From: Myxococcales bacterium
GTDB taxonomy: Bacteria > Myxococcota_A > Polyangia > Polyangiales > Polyangiaceae
Reading direction: 5' to 3'
Length of the DNA: 64,000 nucleotides
Assembly (NCBI GenBank): GCA_004193285.1
Contig: SECP01000038.1
Location: 71,740 to 135,739, forward strand
Below are positions 7,753 through 16,507 of the stretch, piece by piece. Positions within the stretch are counted from its first letter, which is position 1; every line of letters starts with the position of its first letter. The notes under the pieces were generated by a model that did not search any database, was not told the origin of the DNA, and worked only from the letters and a program-made list of their open reading frames with translations. The translations under genes were made by a program, and so were the position numbers.

Positions 7753-8673
7753 TTAAACAGAATACTTCGCGGGCGAAATGGGCCTCTGCGCCAGCAGGTC
7801 CAAAAGTAGCTCCTGAAATGCGGTAACCTTGCGCGGCAGCTGCTTGTGAGGTGGATGTACGAGCATGACGCGGCTGCTGAATACCACCCAGTCCGGCAGG
7901 ACGCGGACGAGGGCGCCGCTCGCAACGTCCTCCGCCGCGACGAACGTGGGCAACACCCCGAGCCCGCAGCCATTTCTGAGCAGCTCGCGCTGAAAGAACA
8001 TGTCGTTGCCGCGGACTCGCGGGAGCGCGGTCACGGCTCGCTGTTTGCCGCGCGCGGTGGTGAGGGTGAGCGGAAGGGAACCGTAGGTTACCCACTCGTG
8101 CTCGCTCACCTCCGCGGGGGTGCGCGGCGCCGGGTGGCGCGCCAGGTACCCCGGCGAGCCGAATAGCTGCAGCACCACCGTGCCGACCTTGCGCCCGACG
8201 AGCGAAGGGCTCACGGGGCGCTTGGAGACGAGCCGCAGCGCCAAGTCGAACTCGTCACGCGCGAAGTCCACCACCCGGTCCGTCAGCTCCATCTCCACGC
8301 GAGCTTCTGGATAGCGACGCACGTAGCGCGCGATCGCCTCCGCCATCACCATCGTCCCCAAGTCGTGCGTCGCGGTGAGGCGGAGCGTGCCGCTCACGAC
8401 GGAGGATTGATCGGGCAAGTTGGCGAGCGCGCCGCTGAGGCTCGCCAGCTGCGGCGCCACTCGTTCGAAAAGCTCACGCCCCAGCGGCGTGGTGAGCACT
8501 CGGCGGGTGGTGCGATGGAAGAGCGGCGCGCCCAGCTGCTCCTCCAGCGCAGCGACGGCGCGGCTGACCGTGGAGCGGGGCACGCTGAGCTCCGCGGCCG
8601 CCCCCGAGAAGCTGCCTTTACCGTGAACTGCGGCGAATGCCCGCAATAGGTTCAAGTCGATTGGTGCGCCCAC
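7753..8673 (-). CDS. LysR-family transcriptional regulator
   Basis: About 306 residues from GTG 8673, which gives the standard start APIDLNLLRAF; the frame is open further upstream (to 8748), but that would run into the divergent gene. The N-terminal winged HTH (GSFSGAAAELSVPRSTVSRAVAALEEQLGAPLFHRTTRRVLTTP, about 17-60) is followed by a substrate-binding domain (GTLRLTATHDLG onward). It resembles the subgroup with SDLALR-type patterns (FDLALRLV). It faces the SDR gene with 62 bases between them, the classic LysR-target arrangement, so it probably controls that gene and itself. Confidence 0.92.
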   Translation of the reverse strand: MGAPIDLNLLRAFAAVHGKGSFSGAAAELSVPRSTVSRAVAALEEQLGAPLFHRTTRRVLTTPLGRELFERVAPQLASLSGALANLPDQSSVVSGTLRLTATHDLGTMVMAEAIARYVRRYPEARVEMELTDRVVDFARDEFDLALRLVSKRPVSPSLVGRKVGTVVLQLFGSPGYLARHPAPRTPAEVSEHEWVTYGSLPLTLTTARGKQRAVTALPRVRGNDMFFQRELLRNGCGLGVLPTFVAAEDVASGALVRVLPDWVVFSSRVMLVHPPHKQLPRKVTAFQELLLDLLAQRPISPAKYSV

Positions 8674-8692
8674 GCACCACAGATTCCCATTC

Positions 8693-8709
8693 TTGCGGAA
8701 TTGTCGCAA
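8693..8709. promoter_or_regulatory. Operator-like dyad (LysR box) between LysR and SDR genes
   Basis: TTGCG-N7-CGCAA is a perfect inverted repeat with the T-N11-A core expected of LysR-type binding sites. It lies 19 bases upstream of the regulator's GTG and 26 bases before the SDR start, in the only intergenic space of the divergent pair. Confidence 0.6.
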
Positions 8710-8735
8710 TATCGAAACAACCCCAAGCTGCCGCC

Positions 8736-9617
8736 ATGTCAGGCTCAATCGTGGTTACGGGCGCCGCTGGTGCCCTGGGTAGGTCGGTGGTGGAGCAGCT
8801 CGTCGCGCGCGGCGCCGCCGAGCGGGTCGTGGCCGTCACGCGCCGTCCGGCAGCGCTCAGCGAGCTCGCGGCGAAGGGAGTCCGGGTTCGGGCGGGGGAC
8901 TTCGACGACCCTGCGAGCCTGGAGGCAGCGTTCGCGGGCGTCAGCCGCGCGCTCGTCATCAGCACGGACGCGCTGGACAAGCCGGGTCATCGCATCGCCC
9001 AGCACGAGTCCGCCTTCAAGGCCCTGGCAGCGCTCGGCGCCGAGCACATCGTCTACACCTCCATCGTGAACCCGACCGATTCACGCATCGCGGTCTCCAA
9101 GGATCACGCCGCAAGCGAGGCCGCTTTGGCGCGAACGGGAGTACCTTTCACCGCGCTGCGCAACAACGTGTACAGCGAGATGCTCCTTCACAACGCCAAG
9201 CGCGCGCTGGCCAGCGGCAAGTTGGTGGACGCTCGTGGAGAAGGCAAGGTCGCCTATGTCTCTCGTGAAGACGTCGCGGCCGTCGCAGCGGCAGTGCTGC
9301 TCACTCCTCCCGCTGGTAACCAGCGGCTCGACGTCAGCGGCCCCGATTCGCTGAGCGGTCCGGACATCGCCCGGCACATGGCGGAAGTGGGCGGGTGCCC
9401 GGTGGAGCACGAGTCCATCCCGCTCGAGGCGCTGATCGAGGGCATGGTGCAGCACGGCTTGCCGCGCCCGCTCGCGGAAATCTTCGCCTCCTTCGACGCC
9501 GGTTTCGCGGCGGGGGAGATGGCCGCGGTGAGCGACACGGTCGAGCGCCTCACCGGGAAGAAGCCAGAAACGCTCGCTGATTTTCTGCGCCGCACGAAGG
9601 CTGCCTGGGCAAGCTGA
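8736..9617 (+). CDS. NAD(P)-dependent atypical SDR (NmrA/quinone-oxidoreductase type)
   Basis: About 293 residues from ATG 8736, where the Rossmann fold starts immediately (MSGSIVVTGAAGALGRSVVEQL); the open frame upstream is not needed. The TGAAGALG nucleotide loop and VVAVTRRP after beta-2 suggest NADP binding. The pattern DFDDPASLEAAFAGVSRALVIST and HIVYTSIVNPTD is that of NmrA/QorB-like proteins, which reduce quinones or act as redox sensors. The Tyr-x3-Lys catalytic pair of classical SDRs is not clearly present. Divergent from and probably regulated by the LysR protein. Confidence 0.88.
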   Translation: MSGSIVVTGAAGALGRSVVEQLVARGAAERVVAVTRRPAALSELAAKGVRVRAGDFDDPASLEAAFAGVSRALVISTDALDKPGHRIAQHESAFKALAALGAEHIVYTSIVNPTDSRIAVSKDHAASEAALARTGVPFTALRNNVYSEMLLHNAKRALASGKLVDARGEGKVAYVSREDVAAVAAAVLLTPPAGNQRLDVSGPDSLSGPDIARHMAEVGGCPVEHESIPLEALIEGMVQHGLPRPLAEIFASFDAGFAAGEMAAVSDTVERLTGKKPETLADFLRRTKAAWAS

Positions 9618-9635
9618 GCAGGGTATGCTCGGCGC

Positions 9636-9977
9636 ATGCGTTCGGGCGTGTGGCTGCTGATCCTACCGCTGAGCTTCGGCGGCTGCTCTGGTGGCTACCC
9701 ACTGGAGCCCACGCCCTGCGACGAGCTGTGTCACCTCACCAAGGGCCCTGGCTGCGCCGAGGACTACCAGCCAGCGGCCTGCGTCGTGAGCTGCGAGCAA
9801 AGCCATTTCGACGCCGAGCCTTGCCGGCAGCTTCGCGACGCCATGATCGCGTGCTACCGCGCTACGCCCGGCGCGGCGGAGCAGCGCTGCGATTACTGGA
9901 CGCCCCTTGAGCAGCACGCTTGCGCAGCCGAGTACGGCGCCTTCGCCACGTGCGTCAGCTTCTTCGGTGAGTGGTGA
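9636..9977 (+). CDS. Small Cys-rich lipoprotein
   Basis: 113 residues. The signal peptide MRSGVWLLILPLSFGG ends at a lipobox (FGGC, C17). The mature part has ten further Cys in a paired pattern (PCDELCHL, GCAEDY, ACVVSCEQ, PCRQL, ACYRA, RCDYW, ACAAEY, TCVSF), so a disulfide-stabilised extracellular or periplasmic domain is likely. No family recognised. Its last 23 bases overlap the convergent oxidoreductase gene. Confidence 0.75.
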   Translation: MRSGVWLLILPLSFGGCSGGYPLEPTPCDELCHLTKGPGCAEDYQPAACVVSCEQSHFDAEPCRQLRDAMIACYRATPGAAEQRCDYWTPLEQHACAAEYGAFATCVSFFGEW

Positions 9978-10692
9978 TGAGCGCCATCATCTCTGGGTAG
10001 TGGTAGGTGGCGCTGGCGGGCGGGTGGCGCTTCGACAGCGCCGCCATGGCTTTGGCGATCTGGTCCACCGTGATCGACTGGTATTTTGCGGGTGTGACGA
10101 AGGAAAAGAGCGGGAGCACCTTCTCGAGCAGCCCCGGGGTGTGCCGAGAGCCGATGATCATCGCCGGGCGCAGCACGCTGACGACGGGCGGGCCGCTGGC
10201 GCGCACCGCCTCTTCGGCCTCGCCCTTCACCCGGTTGTAGCGGGACATGCCGGCGGCGCCGCTGCCGCTGGCCTTCGCGGTCGGGTCCGCCCCCGCGGCG
10301 CTCATGAACGCCAGGTGCGAAACCTTCCCCGAGCCGCGCAGGGCACGAGCGAACGCTTCGTTCAGCGCCACGTCCACCGCGCGGTGCTGCTCGAGAGTGA
10401 GCTTGGCGGTGCCGGCACCGACGCCGAGCACGCTGAATCCTTCGACCGCGCCGTCCACCTCTTGTGCTGCCTCCAAGGTCGCAGCGGCGAGCGACGCGGG
10501 CGACATATCCGGAACGAGCTTCTCCACCAATGTGCGCCCCGCCTTTTGCGCGAGCGCGGCTGCCTCCGGCAGTGAGCGTCGTGAGACCGCGATCACTGCT
10601 TCGAAGCTGTCGTCGTGGAGCAACTCGTGGAGGAGCGCAGCTCCGACCGATCCCGAGCCTCCGAGCACGATGGCGGTAGGTTTGCTGGTCAT
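9955..10692 (-). CDS. NAD(P)-binding Rossmann-fold protein (NmrA/HTATIP2-like atypical SDR)
   Basis: About 245 residues. ATG 10692 is chosen because the Rossmann fold starts right after it (MTSKPTAIVLGGSGSVGAALLHELL). The GGSGSVG nucleotide loop, AVSRRS after beta-2, and HLAFMSAAGADPTAK...YNRVKGEAEEAV fit the HTATIP2/YbjT-like group of atypical SDRs with a YxxxK-like Tyr-Asn-Arg-Val-Lys. Substrate unknown. It is one of three NmrA/SDR-like proteins in the window but has no LysR partner. The 3' end overlaps the lipoprotein gene by 23 bases. Confidence 0.82.
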   Translation of the reverse strand: MTSKPTAIVLGGSGSVGAALLHELLHDDSFEAVIAVSRRSLPEAAALAQKAGRTLVEKLVPDMSPASLAAATLEAAQEVDGAVEGFSVLGVGAGTAKLTLEQHRAVDVALNEAFARALRGSGKVSHLAFMSAAGADPTAKASGSGAAGMSRYNRVKGEAEEAVRASGPPVVSVLRPAMIIGSRHTPGLLEKVLPLFSFVTPAKYQSITVDQIAKAMAALSKRHPPASATYHYPEMMALITTHRRS

Positions 10693-10720
10693 GCGGCCGC
10701 GGATCCTAGCGAATTCGCGA

Positions 10721-13147
10721 TCAAAGCGCGCCTTCGAAGGCGAGGCTCGGTACCGTGACGGGGCCGAGCTCGTCGAAATGGCAGTCGAACGCATTGCAGC
10801 TGCCGGTGAGCTTCTCTTTGTTCAAGGTGGTGTTCAGAACCTCTAGGCTGACGCCCCACCACCGGTTGGGCCGTTTGATGTACCAGCGCTTTTCGATCTT
10901 GAAGTCCAAGCGCCAGAAGGGCGGCGTACGCGGCGGGTGACGCGCGGCTTCTAGGTACGCCACCTCGGCGGGAATGCCGGTGTAGAAGAGGACGCGACCA
11001 CCGAGCCGCCAATTTTTTCCGAGGTCATAGGAGGCGGCGACGTTCAGGACGTGGGTGCGATCCGTCGTGGCGGGACCCGTGATGCGGCGAGTGAAGCGGC
11101 GCGAGCGTGAAAGTGTGTACGAGAGGAAGCCGCCGATGCGCCGCGAGAGGCTGCGTCGCACCATGAGCTCGAAGCCGTACGCCTGGCCGCCGGTACGAAA
11201 ATCGAAGTCGTCTCCATCACGGCCGCCCGTTTGCTCCAGCTGCAGCAAGCTGATGAGGTCCGTCATGTTGAAGAAAGCGCTGTGGAAGACCGCCATCGAG
11301 CTTTGAAACCCCGCGGGGAGGTCGAAGTTGACGGTCACGCTGTGTTGAACGGCGCGCTGCAGCCCGCCCGCGAGCGAGGATTTGAAGCCCGGCACGGGCC
11401 CGACGAAGCTCGGCGCTTGGTGCACGAGAGCGAGACCGTGAGTCACTTTCAGCTTCGGGGTCAGCTGGTACTCGGCGGTGATGCGCGGGTCGACGCCCAC
11501 CGCGGCCCGCTTGCCGGAAGCGAACAAGTCCGCGCGCAACCCGGGCGTGATCTGCACGCGGGGCGCGACTTGCCAAACGAAGTCCGCGTAGGCGCCGAGG
11601 GTGAAGTCGCGACGTGACCCGAAGCCGAACCGCTCTGCAGTGGTCTCGGACTCGTCTGAGGGAGGGCTCACGGGTTGACCCGGAGCGGTGGGCCCGGGAT
11701 CGAAGGCGTCCCGCGGCGGCTCGCCACCGAGGCCGTCGCTGGAGTCACCGTCGAGCTCTTGGGTGAGAGACTCGAAGAGCGCGTCGCCACCGGCACGAAA
11801 GCGGACGCCAGGCTCGAGCTGCTTCCAGTACTCGGAGCGCGCCCCGATCATGTGATTGTAGACATTCACCTCACCATCGTCGAACCCGGTGCGGTCGCGC
11901 CCGAGAAAGAGCGCATTGCGCCAGTTTCCCCGGTCGATTCGGCGATCCCACCGCAAATCCAGTCGGTGAAAGTTCACGTCCACCGCGGTGCGCGTGCGCT
12001 TCACCTCGCGCGTCATGCCGCTCGGGTCGGTTTCGAAGTTCGTCTCCTTGTACGTCGTGTAGTCCCCAGAACCGAAGCCGAGGACTTCCACCGTATCTTT
12101 CGGGCTCACGTCGTACCGCACGCGCGCCTGGTAGTCCCAATAGCCGACCGAGACGTCCGGCACGACGAGCGACAGGACGAGGCCCGTGTACGAGAAGCGC
12201 CCGCCCACCATGGCGGAGCCTTTGCCGTTCGCGAGCGGCGCCTCCACCATTGCGCCGCTGTCGATGATGCGCACGTTCCACTCGCCGCGCGTGCGGTAGC
12301 CGGGCGGCGCCATCTCGCCCGCGACGATCGCTCCCGCGAAGCGGCCGTAGCGCACCGGGTAAGCGCCGGGATACAGATCGACCCGGTCGACGAACGCAGG
12401 GTGGAAGAGGCTCGGCCCCGCCGCGAAGTGATACAGGAACGGCACCGGGATGCCGTCGAAGTAGTAGCCAACGTTCCCGGGCGGGGCCCCGCGCACGTAG
12501 AAGTACGGCAGCCCGCTCACGATCGGTACGACGCCCGGTAGCGCCTCGATCGCACGGAACGCGTCACCGAACGCGCCCGGCATTCGGCTGATCTCTGCGC
12601 GCGCGAGCTCGTGTCGAATCGGCGGGCGATCGCCGACGACGAGGATCTCGAGCGGCTTCGGCGCGGGTTTCGTCGTCGGAGCGCCCGCGACGGGCGGGGT
12701 TTCCGCGGGCTCCGGCTCCACCGGCACCTCCCGCGGGGGAACGAAGCGCACCAGGAATCGGATCTTGGCGGCAACGGGGGCGCCGTCGCGCGTCGCAGGC
12801 CTGAACTTCCAGCGCTGGGCGGCCGCCACCGCGCGCTCGGCGAACGGCTCGTCTCCTTCCAGTGCCACCGCTTTCGTGACGTCACCCGCCGCGCTGAGGG
12901 TGAGCTCGAGCGCGACGCTGGCCTCGCCCTGCGCTCCGCTCGGGTACTCGAGCGGCGTTTCGGTCGGCTCCGGCATCACGATCACGGGTGGAGGTTTTGG
13001 CGCTGGCGGTGGGGCCGATGATGTAGGTGGAGGTGGCGGCGGCTGGGCTTCCTCCACGGAGAGCGACTGCGCAAACGCTGGAGGCGCACCGCTACCGGCG
13101 ATGCTCCCCGCGAGGAGCGTCCACGCCATCGTCCGCCGCGCCGCCAT
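10721..13147 (-). CDS. TonB-C domain fused to a TonB-dependent outer-membrane receptor
   Basis: 808 residues. Signal peptide to about residue 26 (GAPPAFAQ), then a Pro-rich spacer. Residues 68-138 match a TonB C-terminal domain (EASVALELTLSAAGDVTKAV ... AVAAAQRWKFRPA). After another Pro-rich linker a receptor plug starts at about 165 (ISRMPGAFGDAFRAIEALPGV, YFYVRGAPPGNVGYYFDGIPV), followed by a long beta-barrel (about 270-808). The C-terminus (VPSLAFEGAL) lacks the usual terminal aromatic. Receptors with an N-terminal TonB-like domain occur in myxobacteria; the ligand is unknown. No siderophore or ECF sigma/anti-sigma genes are adjacent. Divergent from the hydrolase gene with 74 bases between. 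Confidence 0.88.
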   Translation of the reverse strand: MAARRTMAWTLLAGSIAGSGAPPAFAQSLSVEEAQPPPPPPTSSAPPPAPKPPPVIVMPEPTETPLEYPSGAQGEASVALELTLSAAGDVTKAVALEGDEPFAERAVAAAQRWKFRPATRDGAPVAAKIRFLVRFVPPREVPVEPEPAETPPVAGAPTTKPAPKPLEILVVGDRPPIRHELARAEISRMPGAFGDAFRAIEALPGVVPIVSGLPYFYVRGAPPGNVGYYFDGIPVPFLYHFAAGPSLFHPAFVDRVDLYPGAYPVRYGRFAGAIVAGEMAPPGYRTRGEWNVRIIDSGAMVEAPLANGKGSAMVGGRFSYTGLVLSLVVPDVSVGYWDYQARVRYDVSPKDTVEVLGFGSGDYTTYKETNFETDPSGMTREVKRTRTAVDVNFHRLDLRWDRRIDRGNWRNALFLGRDRTGFDDGEVNVYNHMIGARSEYWKQLEPGVRFRAGGDALFESLTQELDGDSSDGLGGEPPRDAFDPGPTAPGQPVSPPSDESETTAERFGFGSRRDFTLGAYADFVWQVAPRVQITPGLRADLFASGKRAAVGVDPRITAEYQLTPKLKVTHGLALVHQAPSFVGPVPGFKSSLAGGLQRAVQHSVTVNFDLPAGFQSSMAVFHSAFFNMTDLISLLQLEQTGGRDGDDFDFRTGGQAYGFELMVRRSLSRRIGGFLSYTLSRSRRFTRRITGPATTDRTHVLNVAASYDLGKNWRLGGRVLFYTGIPAEVAYLEAARHPPRTPPFWRLDFKIEKRWYIKRPNRWWGVSLEVLNTTLNKEKLTGSCNAFDCHFDELGPVTVPSLAFEGAL

Positions 13148-13221
13148 GCCGTCACCGGGCTACCACGGAATCGCTACCGCCTCCTATCGTGACTTGGTTG
13201 CCCGCCGTTGGGACTCCCCGT

Positions 13222-14067
13222 ATGTTTAGGAGAATGCTCGGGGCACGCTTTCCGGCTCGGCTCAGTCGCTTCAGGCGCTGCTTGGCCGTGCTCGCGGGCC
13301 TCGGGGCGTCCTGGGGGGCGGCCCCGGCCCACGCGAAGACGCTGTATTTTCCGCACCAGGACGCGACGTTCCTGCACCGCTTTCAGCGCAATGGCGGCGC
13401 GGCCGTCGTTCCAGAGGAGCCGCAGCCAGAGGGCGCGGGGCTGCCGCTCGTCGTGTTCTTGCACGGCACGAACCCTACGTCCGAGCCGCACATGTGGCTG
13501 GGCGGCGGGGGGCGTGATCTCCGGCCGCTCGCGAAGCGGCTGATCGACTCGGGAGAGGTGGCGCCGTTCGTGCTGGCCGCGCCGAGCCAGACGAAGAACG
13601 CCAGTCTCGCAGCCACGGTGTGGCAGAACTTCGACTTGAACGCCTTCGTGGAAGACGTGGTCCGTGCGACGGAAGGCGTCACTCGCATCGATCGCAAACG
13701 CGTGGTGCTCGCCGGCCACAGCGGCGCCGGTTGCAATCCTCGCGGTGGGCTGGCGTCGGATTTTTGGAGCGCGGGCTCGCCGCTACCCCTGGCGCTCGTC
13801 TCCATCGACCCGTGCTTGGACCGCAAGATGGGCGGAGCCTTCGCGCGCCGCCCGACGGAGGTGCCGCTCTTGCTCTGGTGGCAGCCCGCAATTTGGATTC
13901 GCCAACCGGCGAAGTTTCAGGCCGCGCTGCTACAAGACAAGCCAGAGCAGCGGGTCGATCGCGTGCGCGAGCTGCCACCGATGGGCTCGAACCCCCACGA
14001 AGCCATCTTGCCGGTGGCATTCGAGAGCGCGCTGCGCGAGTTGCTCGGCACGCCGGCGGCCGGCTAG
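13222..14067 (+). CDS. Secreted alpha/beta hydrolase
   Basis: About 281 residues from ATG 13222; ATG 13234 is an alternative because TAGGAG immediately precedes it. A signal peptide (LAVLAGLGASWGAAPAHA) is followed by an alpha/beta hydrolase fold: LPLVVFLHGTNP (oxyanion strand with HG), the nucleophile elbow VVLAGHSGAGCN (GHSGAG), an acid candidate in LVSIDPCLD, and the C-terminal NPHEAILP His. The layout resembles esterase or polyhydroxyalkanoate-depolymerase-like secreted hydrolases; the substrate is unknown. The reading frame is open to 13027 but that part is antisense of the receptor gene. Confidence 0.82.
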   Translation: MFRRMLGARFPARLSRFRRCLAVLAGLGASWGAAPAHAKTLYFPHQDATFLHRFQRNGGAAVVPEEPQPEGAGLPLVVFLHGTNPTSEPHMWLGGGGRDLRPLAKRLIDSGEVAPFVLAAPSQTKNASLAATVWQNFDLNAFVEDVVRATEGVTRIDRKRVVLAGHSGAGCNPRGGLASDFWSAGSPLPLALVSIDPCLDRKMGGAFARRPTEVPLLLWWQPAIWIRQPAKFQAALLQDKPEQRVDRVRELPPMGSNPHEAILPVAFESALRELLGTPAAG

Positions 14068-14110
14068 CTGCCTCCGGCCGGCGGCGTGCAAGGCGATAGG
14101 GCGTGCGGCT

Positions 14111-14590
14111 TCAGCCAAGGGAGCACGTGCCGTCTTTGCATTCTGGTGCAAACAGGAACGCGAGGGCGCGGCGGCGGTGCGACAGCGCGAGGAAGAACCG
14201 CTCGGCGAGCGGCGCGAACGTCGGCCCCGCCAGACGGAAGGACCATTCGCGGTAATCTTGCAGCGCCCACAGGCAGGTAAGAAAGCCGGCCGGGCCGATC
14301 CACACCTCGCCGGCGTCTCCCACCACGACCAGCTCGTCACCGAGCCAGGGAATGTCTCCGTAGCGGGCGCGAGCCTCCGGGCCCGTGCACGGTACGAAGC
14401 GAAGAGGAACGTAGGTGGCTTGGTGCTGCATCCAGCTCACGCAGCGGCGACAGAGCGCGCACGCGGGGTCGAACAAGACATCCAGCGCACGAGGAGAGCG
14501 CGGGCGCGCGAGCCTTTCGTCGACGCGCGCCTCCACTTCCTCCAGCCAAAGGGAGGTATCCATGGCTGCCTCAGGCGCCGTAGGGCGCAT
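14111..14590 (-). CDS. Thiol-disulfide oxidoreductase-like DCC family protein (DUF393)
   Basis: Up to 159 residues. The hallmark is VLFDPACALCRRCVSWM, the DxxCxxC motif of the DCC family, followed by LRFVPCTGPEARARYG and ELVVVGDAGEVWIGPAGFLTCL, typical of DUF393. ATG 14590 overlaps the upstream gene by 20 bases; ATG 14563 (MDTSLWLEE) is as likely. Family members are predicted membrane-associated redox proteins. It is the last of a probable four-gene unit with sigma factor, kinase and membrane protein. Confidence 0.85.
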   Translation of the reverse strand: MRPTAPEAAMDTSLWLEEVEARVDERLARPRSPRALDVLFDPACALCRRCVSWMQHQATYVPLRFVPCTGPEARARYGDIPWLGDELVVVGDAGEVWIGPAGFLTCLWALQDYREWSFRLAGPTFAPLAERFFLALSHRRRALAFLFAPECKDGTCSLG

Positions 14591-15020
14591 GCTGTAGCGG
14601 CGCCGGCGCCGGCTCGGGGTGGCGGAGCTGCGGCCTCACGGGCGGAGGCGCCAGACGAAGTTGGCCGCGGCGTCGCATGCGGTGAAACAGGTACAAGTTG
14701 CCGAAGTGGACGACGCCGAGCGAGATGAGCAGCGCTCCCAACTTGGCGGCGAGGGTCTCCAAAGCCTGCACCGGCGTGAGCGAAGCCTCGCCGGCTTTGA
14801 GGGTCACGAAGGCGTAGCCGAGGTTCAGCAGGTAGAAGCCCACGACGAGCAGTCGGTTGACCGCCGGCGCCATGCGCGGATTTTCCGCGAAGACGTCCTC
14901 GAGGAATACCTCTCCGCTCTTGGAGAGCGTGCGAGCGAGCCAGATGGTCAGCCCCACGCTGGTGCCGGCGTAGGCCAGGTAAACGGTGACGAGGTTTTGG
15001 GCGGTAGAATCGGGGTACAT
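14571..15020 (-). CDS. Small integral membrane protein of unknown function
   Basis: 149 residues from ATG 15020 (MYPDSTAQNLVTVYLAYAGT). Three hydrophobic segments: about 10-30, 55-75 and 93-113, the last ending in HFGNLYLFHRMRRRGQ. The C-terminal 35 residues are Pro-rich and probably cytoplasmic. No enzyme motif seen. It overlaps the DCC gene, so the two are likely translated together; a membrane partner for the DCC protein is a reasonable guess. 77 bases separate it from the kinase gene upstream. Confidence 0.75.
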   Translation of the reverse strand: MYPDSTAQNLVTVYLAYAGTSVGLTIWLARTLSKSGEVFLEDVFAENPRMAPAVNRLLVVGFYLLNLGYAFVTLKAGEASLTPVQALETLAAKLGALLISLGVVHFGNLYLFHRMRRRGQLRLAPPPVRPQLRHPEPAPAPLQHAPYGA

Positions 15021-15097
15021 GATTGGGTCGAAGCTCCTTTCGAAAGCCCCTACCGAAACGCGCGCCGCCGGTTGCGCCCGCGGGAACGAATTTCTCG

Positions 15098-16507
15098 TCA
15101 GTCCGCGAGCAGCAGTCGTAACGCGGTGGAACCCGGCGGAATCAGTGAGCTGAGCGCGAGTAGCCACAGCCAGGGCTCGCGACGCAGCAGCCGGGAAACG
15201 CGCTGCGCTTCCAGTACCGCTACCCAGACGAGGTAGACCATGGCTAGCTCCAGCACGCCTCCCACGATGGGTAGGTAGACGGCGACACCCCGCAGCGTCG
15301 TCTGCCCCAGGGCGAGGTGCACCGCGAACAGGCCGTTGGTGACGACCGCGAGCCAGACCAAGGCGCGGAGGTTCAGCGGTCGCTCGGGGCTGGCCACCTC
15401 CAAGCGCGCTTGGCGCCAATGAAAGCGCAGCGCGCCGTAGGCCGCGAGCGCGACCGCCCACACCGCCGCTGCGGAGAGCGTCGGCCAGATCTCGAAGCGC
15501 GCGCGGGTGGCCCAGCGGCCGTCCGTCAAGCGCTGCGCGTCGAAGACGATGAACGGCAGCTGCGCATCCGCCTCCAGGACGCGCGGAGTGACCGAGACCA
15601 AAACCGCGTAGATGGATATCGCGGTCGCGCCCGCCAGCGTGAGCGCGACCGCGCGGACCCAGCTCTCTTCGTCGGCGGAGAGCTCGAGCGGCGCTTGAGG
15701 GCCCGGAAGCGCGCGCAGGAGCTCGGCCGCGTTTGCATAGCGTTCCTCCGGCTCGATGCGGCTCGCGCGACGCGCAACCTCCGCCAGCGGCGATGACGAA
15801 GCCTCCCCTAGCATCTCCCTCAGCAAGATCCCGAGCGAGAACACGTCGGCGCGCGCATCCGTCGGCGCGCCACTGCGCGCTTCCGGCGCCATGTAGCGCG
15901 GCGTGCCGAGCACCACGTGCGGCGCGGTGAGCGCCGTGTGGTCGCCCGCCAGCAGCTGCGCGATGCCAAAATCCACCAGACGAGCGCGACCGGCACCGTC
16001 GAACAGCACGTTCTCCGGCTTGAGATCGCGATGCACGATCCCGGCCGCGTGCGCGCAGGCCAGCGCCTCGCACAGCTCCCTCGCGACCCGCTCCGCGACC
16101 CCCGCGGTGAGCGGTAGCCGCGAGCGCAGCGTTCCGCCTTCTACGTACTCCATGACCAGGTAGCCGGAGCCATCCGCCAGCGCGCCGAAGTCGTGCACCG
16201 TCACGATGTTCGGGTGCTTGAGCCGAGCGAGCGTCCGCGCCTCCCGCTCGAAGCGCGCCCGGAAGCCTTCATCCTCCGCGAGCTCTGGCGGCAGCAGCTT
16301 CACCGCGACGATGCGATCGAGCCGCGCGTGCCGCGCGCGAAAGACGCGCCCCATACCGCCCCGCCCGATCTCCTCCAGCAGCTCGAGCCCCGGCGGGGAA
16401 GGCGGAGCTGGCTCCGGCTCGTCGAGTCCCTCCAGCAAACAACGCGGGCAAGCGCCGAGGGTCTTTCCCGGCACGGTGAGGCCGCAGCGCGGACACGCCT
16501 CGTTCAA
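15098..16507 (-). CDS. Membrane Ser/Thr protein kinase with N-terminal zinc ribbon
   Basis: 469 residues. An N-terminal CPRC-x11-CPRC zinc ribbon (C5, C8, C20, C23) is followed by a complete Hanks-type kinase: GRGGMG (48-53), VAVKLL (K70), HRDLKPEN (159-166), DFG (179-181), GTPRYMAPE. From about residue 280 to the end there are four to five membrane helices instead of the usual single anchor with an extracellular sensor. It starts within the stop codon of the sigma-factor gene (ATGA, 4-base overlap), so the two proteins are made together. The kinase probably controls, or is controlled with, that sigma factor. Confidence 0.93.
   Translation of the reverse strand: MNEACPRCGLTVPGKTLGACPRCLLEGLDEPEPAPPSPPGLELLEEIGRGGMGRVFRARHARLDRIVAVKLLPPELAEDEGFRARFEREARTLARLKHPNIVTVHDFGALADGSGYLVMEYVEGGTLRSRLPLTAGVAERVARELCEALACAHAAGIVHRDLKPENVLFDGAGRARLVDFGIAQLLAGDHTALTAPHVVLGTPRYMAPEARSGAPTDARADVFSLGILLREMLGEASSSPLAEVARRASRIEPEERYANAAELLRALPGPQAPLELSADEESWVRAVALTLAGATAISIYAVLVSVTPRVLEADAQLPFIVFDAQRLTDGRWATRARFEIWPTLSAAAVWAVALAAYGALRFHWRQARLEVASPERPLNLRALVWLAVVTNGLFAVHLALGQTTLRGVAVYLPIVGGVLELAMVYLVWVAVLEAQRVSRLLRREPWLWLLALSSLIPPGSTALRLLLAD

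Noticed and set aside
15021..16073. Upstream extension of the small membrane protein frame
   Set aside because: It is a shifted-frame shadow of the kinase gene, very rich in Arg and Ala; the real start is ATG 15020.
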